A stretch of 38,790 nt of DNA from Janthinobacterium sp. (GTDB lineage: Bacteria; Pseudomonadota; Gammaproteobacteria; Burkholderiales; Chitinibacteraceae). The DNA lies in NCBI GenBank assembly GCA_025360045.1, contig JANYCY010000012.1, positions 1 to 38,790 on the forward strand, read 5' to 3'. The notes under the pieces were generated by a model. That model saw only the letters and a program-made list of their open reading frames with translations. It searched no databases and was not told the origin of the DNA. How positions within the stretch are numbered: position 1 is the stretch's first letter; each line of letters opens with the position of its first letter. This document shows positions 38,047 to 38,790 of this stretch, in pieces. A program made the translations under genes and the position numbers.

Positions 38047-38481
38047 ATGTTATTTAACCCATCCCGCGATGAAGCCCGCCGCTTTTTTATTCAAGCTTGG
38101 CAAAAGCATCAGGCCAATGCGCCGCTGGCCGACATCGAAAAAATAATCGCGGGCATTTTGCTACATCACCCCGAATACCAGCCCATTTTAGCTGAAGAAT
38201 ATTTAGATAAAGACTGGCCGCCAGAATACGGCGAAACCAATCCTTTTTTACATATCAGCATGCATCTGGCGATTGAAGAGCAAATCTCGATCGACCAGCC
38301 TGCTGGCGTCAAAGCCTTATACCAGCAGCTCTGTGAAAAATTATCGCTAGAGCACACCGCCCTACACGCCATGATGGATGGCTTGGGTGAAATGATGTGG
38401 CAAGCCCAAAGAAACCAAACCCCACCCGACCCTGAGGTCTATTTAGAAATATTGCGTTTTAAGGTGGGGCAGTTGAAATAA
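38047..38481 (+). CDS. DUF1841 family protein
   Basis: This 144-residue soluble protein has no signal or membrane segment. It begins MLFNPSRDEARRFFIQAWQKH, and has HPEYQPIL, FLHISMHLAIEEQISIDQPAG and ...HTALHAMMDGLGEMMWQAQR, the His-rich helical signatures of DUF1841. Its function is unknown; the repeated His in helices could bind a metal, which is inference. Length is typical for the family. Ribosome site is weak (TAGAGA). It lies head to head with the peroxidase gene. Confidence 0.85.
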   Translation: MLFNPSRDEARRFFIQAWQKHQANAPLADIEKIIAGILLHHPEYQPILAEEYLDKDWPPEYGETNPFLHISMHLAIEEQISIDQPAGVKALYQQLCEKLSLEHTALHAMMDGLGEMMWQAQRNQTPPDPEVYLEILRFKVGQLK

Positions 38482-38511
38482 GGAGCGGCTTAACACATGG
38501 CGCATAAGCCA

Positions 38512-38661
38512 TTATTCATCCAATGATGCTTGCGCCGTAATGGCCGCCCTTTCACGTTCTAATTCCTGGCGTAGCTCTTCTTCAGAAGGCAAAATCAGCT
38601 TATAACGGCCAGGGTCTGTTGACGTTTGATTCGCGCCTGCGCTGGGCCGGAAAAGGGCCAG
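38512..38661 (-). pseudogene. C-terminal fragment of an unidentified protein gene
   Basis: The open frame of 49 codons ends at TAA 38512-38514 and has no start codon. It is limited upstream by a stop inside the 100-bp foldback. The residues (DPGRYKLILPSEEELRQELE then RERAAITAQ) are charged and helical, like a real protein tail. The pattern LPSEEELRQELERE weakly recalls C-terminal ends of DUF1016/YhcG-type nucleases, but the fragment is too short to assign. The gene was probably cut by the foldback insertion or is lost at the contig break. Confidence 0.4.
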
Positions 38662-38740
38662 TCACAAGGCATGCGACGAAGGCAATAACTAGTTATTTCC
38701 GAGGAGCATAACGCAGTGAATGGCCCTTTTCCGGCCCAGC
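38641..38740. repeat. 100-bp foldback repeat at the contig end
   Basis: The 25-bp arms 38641-38665 and 38716-38740 (GCTGGGCCGGAAAAGGGCCA...) are inverted repeats with one mismatch. Symmetry continues less perfectly inward to a central AATAACTAGTTATT at 38684-38697, centred exactly on 38690/38691. The central core resembles that of the element upstream of carA. The contig stops seven bases later at adapter sequence, as expected when an assembly breaks in a repeat. Confidence 0.8.
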
Positions 38741-38746
38741 CCTTCG

Positions 38747-38790
38747 AGATCGGAAGGCACACGTCTGAACTCCAGTCACTTACGTGCATC
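38747..38790 (+). other. Illumina TruSeq adapter with index (artefact)
   Basis: From 38747 the sequence reads AGATCGGAAG, then GCACACGTCTGAACTCCAGT and CAC: the TruSeq read-1 3' adapter with one A missing. It is followed by an eight-base index TTACGTGC and ATC, the first bases after the index in the same adapter. This is not genomic DNA. Translated on the minus strand it gives the well-known spurious SDWSSDVC peptide. Confidence 0.97.

Noticed and set aside
38595-38789. A 64-codon minus-strand open frame at the window end
   Set aside because: Its N-terminal part is translated Illumina adapter (SDWSSDVC-like) and the rest crosses a foldback repeat.
1-38790. CRISPR arrays, rRNA genes, prophage genes or a toxin-antitoxin pair
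   Set aside because: No regularly spaced repeats, rRNA signatures or phage/toxin protein motifs were seen on either strand.

Overview
The window is a piece of a betaproteobacterial chromosome, most likely Neisseriales (Iodobacter/Chitinibacter/Deefgea-like). This is inferred from the gene order tpiA-secG-tRNA-Leu-nuoA..N-DUF2818, the carA-carB-greA-DUF4149 / YhbY-RlmE-FtsH-FolP-GlmM neighbourhood, DUF1841, and protein sequence character. Both ends look like assembly breaks. Positions 1-141 are the right end of an IS66-family insertion sequence. Positions 38747-38790 are an Illumina TruSeq adapter with its index, not genomic DNA.

Layout: 1-141 IS66 end; 142-762 mostly non-coding with a REP-like hairpin; 763-4607 an accessory gene pair, a PEP-CTERM surface protein overlapping a large secreted subtilisin-like protease; 4687-5040 a small secreted Cys-rich protein; 5131-20340 (minus strand) the complete 14-gene nuo operon for respiratory complex I followed by DUF2818; then tRNA-Leu(GAG), secG and tpiA. 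On the plus strand, 21848-25587 is pstSCAB (high-affinity phosphate uptake). After that come a BON-domain protein, glmM, folP, ftsH and rlmE on minus, yhbY on plus, DUF4149, greA, carB and carA on minus, a glutathione peroxidase, and DUF1841 on plus. The last 300 bases hold a truncated gene end, a 100-bp foldback repeat and the adapter.

The least ordinary signal lies inside the nuo operon. Two intercistronic junctions, nuoC/nuoD and nuoK/nuoL, have each been tandemly duplicated (periods 109 bp and 154 bp). In each case the extra copy is an intact mini-cistron of 39 or 45 codons. It begins with the start region of the downstream gene, ends with the last codons of the upstream gene, and keeps a Shine-Dalgarno sequence and a stop. 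The true genes are intact on both sides. This could be neutral duplication debris or a translational relay; the sequence alone cannot decide.

A second theme is foldback DNA. A 188-bp near-symmetrical inverted repeat lies upstream of carA, and a 100-bp one lies at the contig end. Both are centred on the same short AATAAC-AGTTATT core, which suggests one family of mobile or REP-like elements. Most other genes are housekeeping and look intact.
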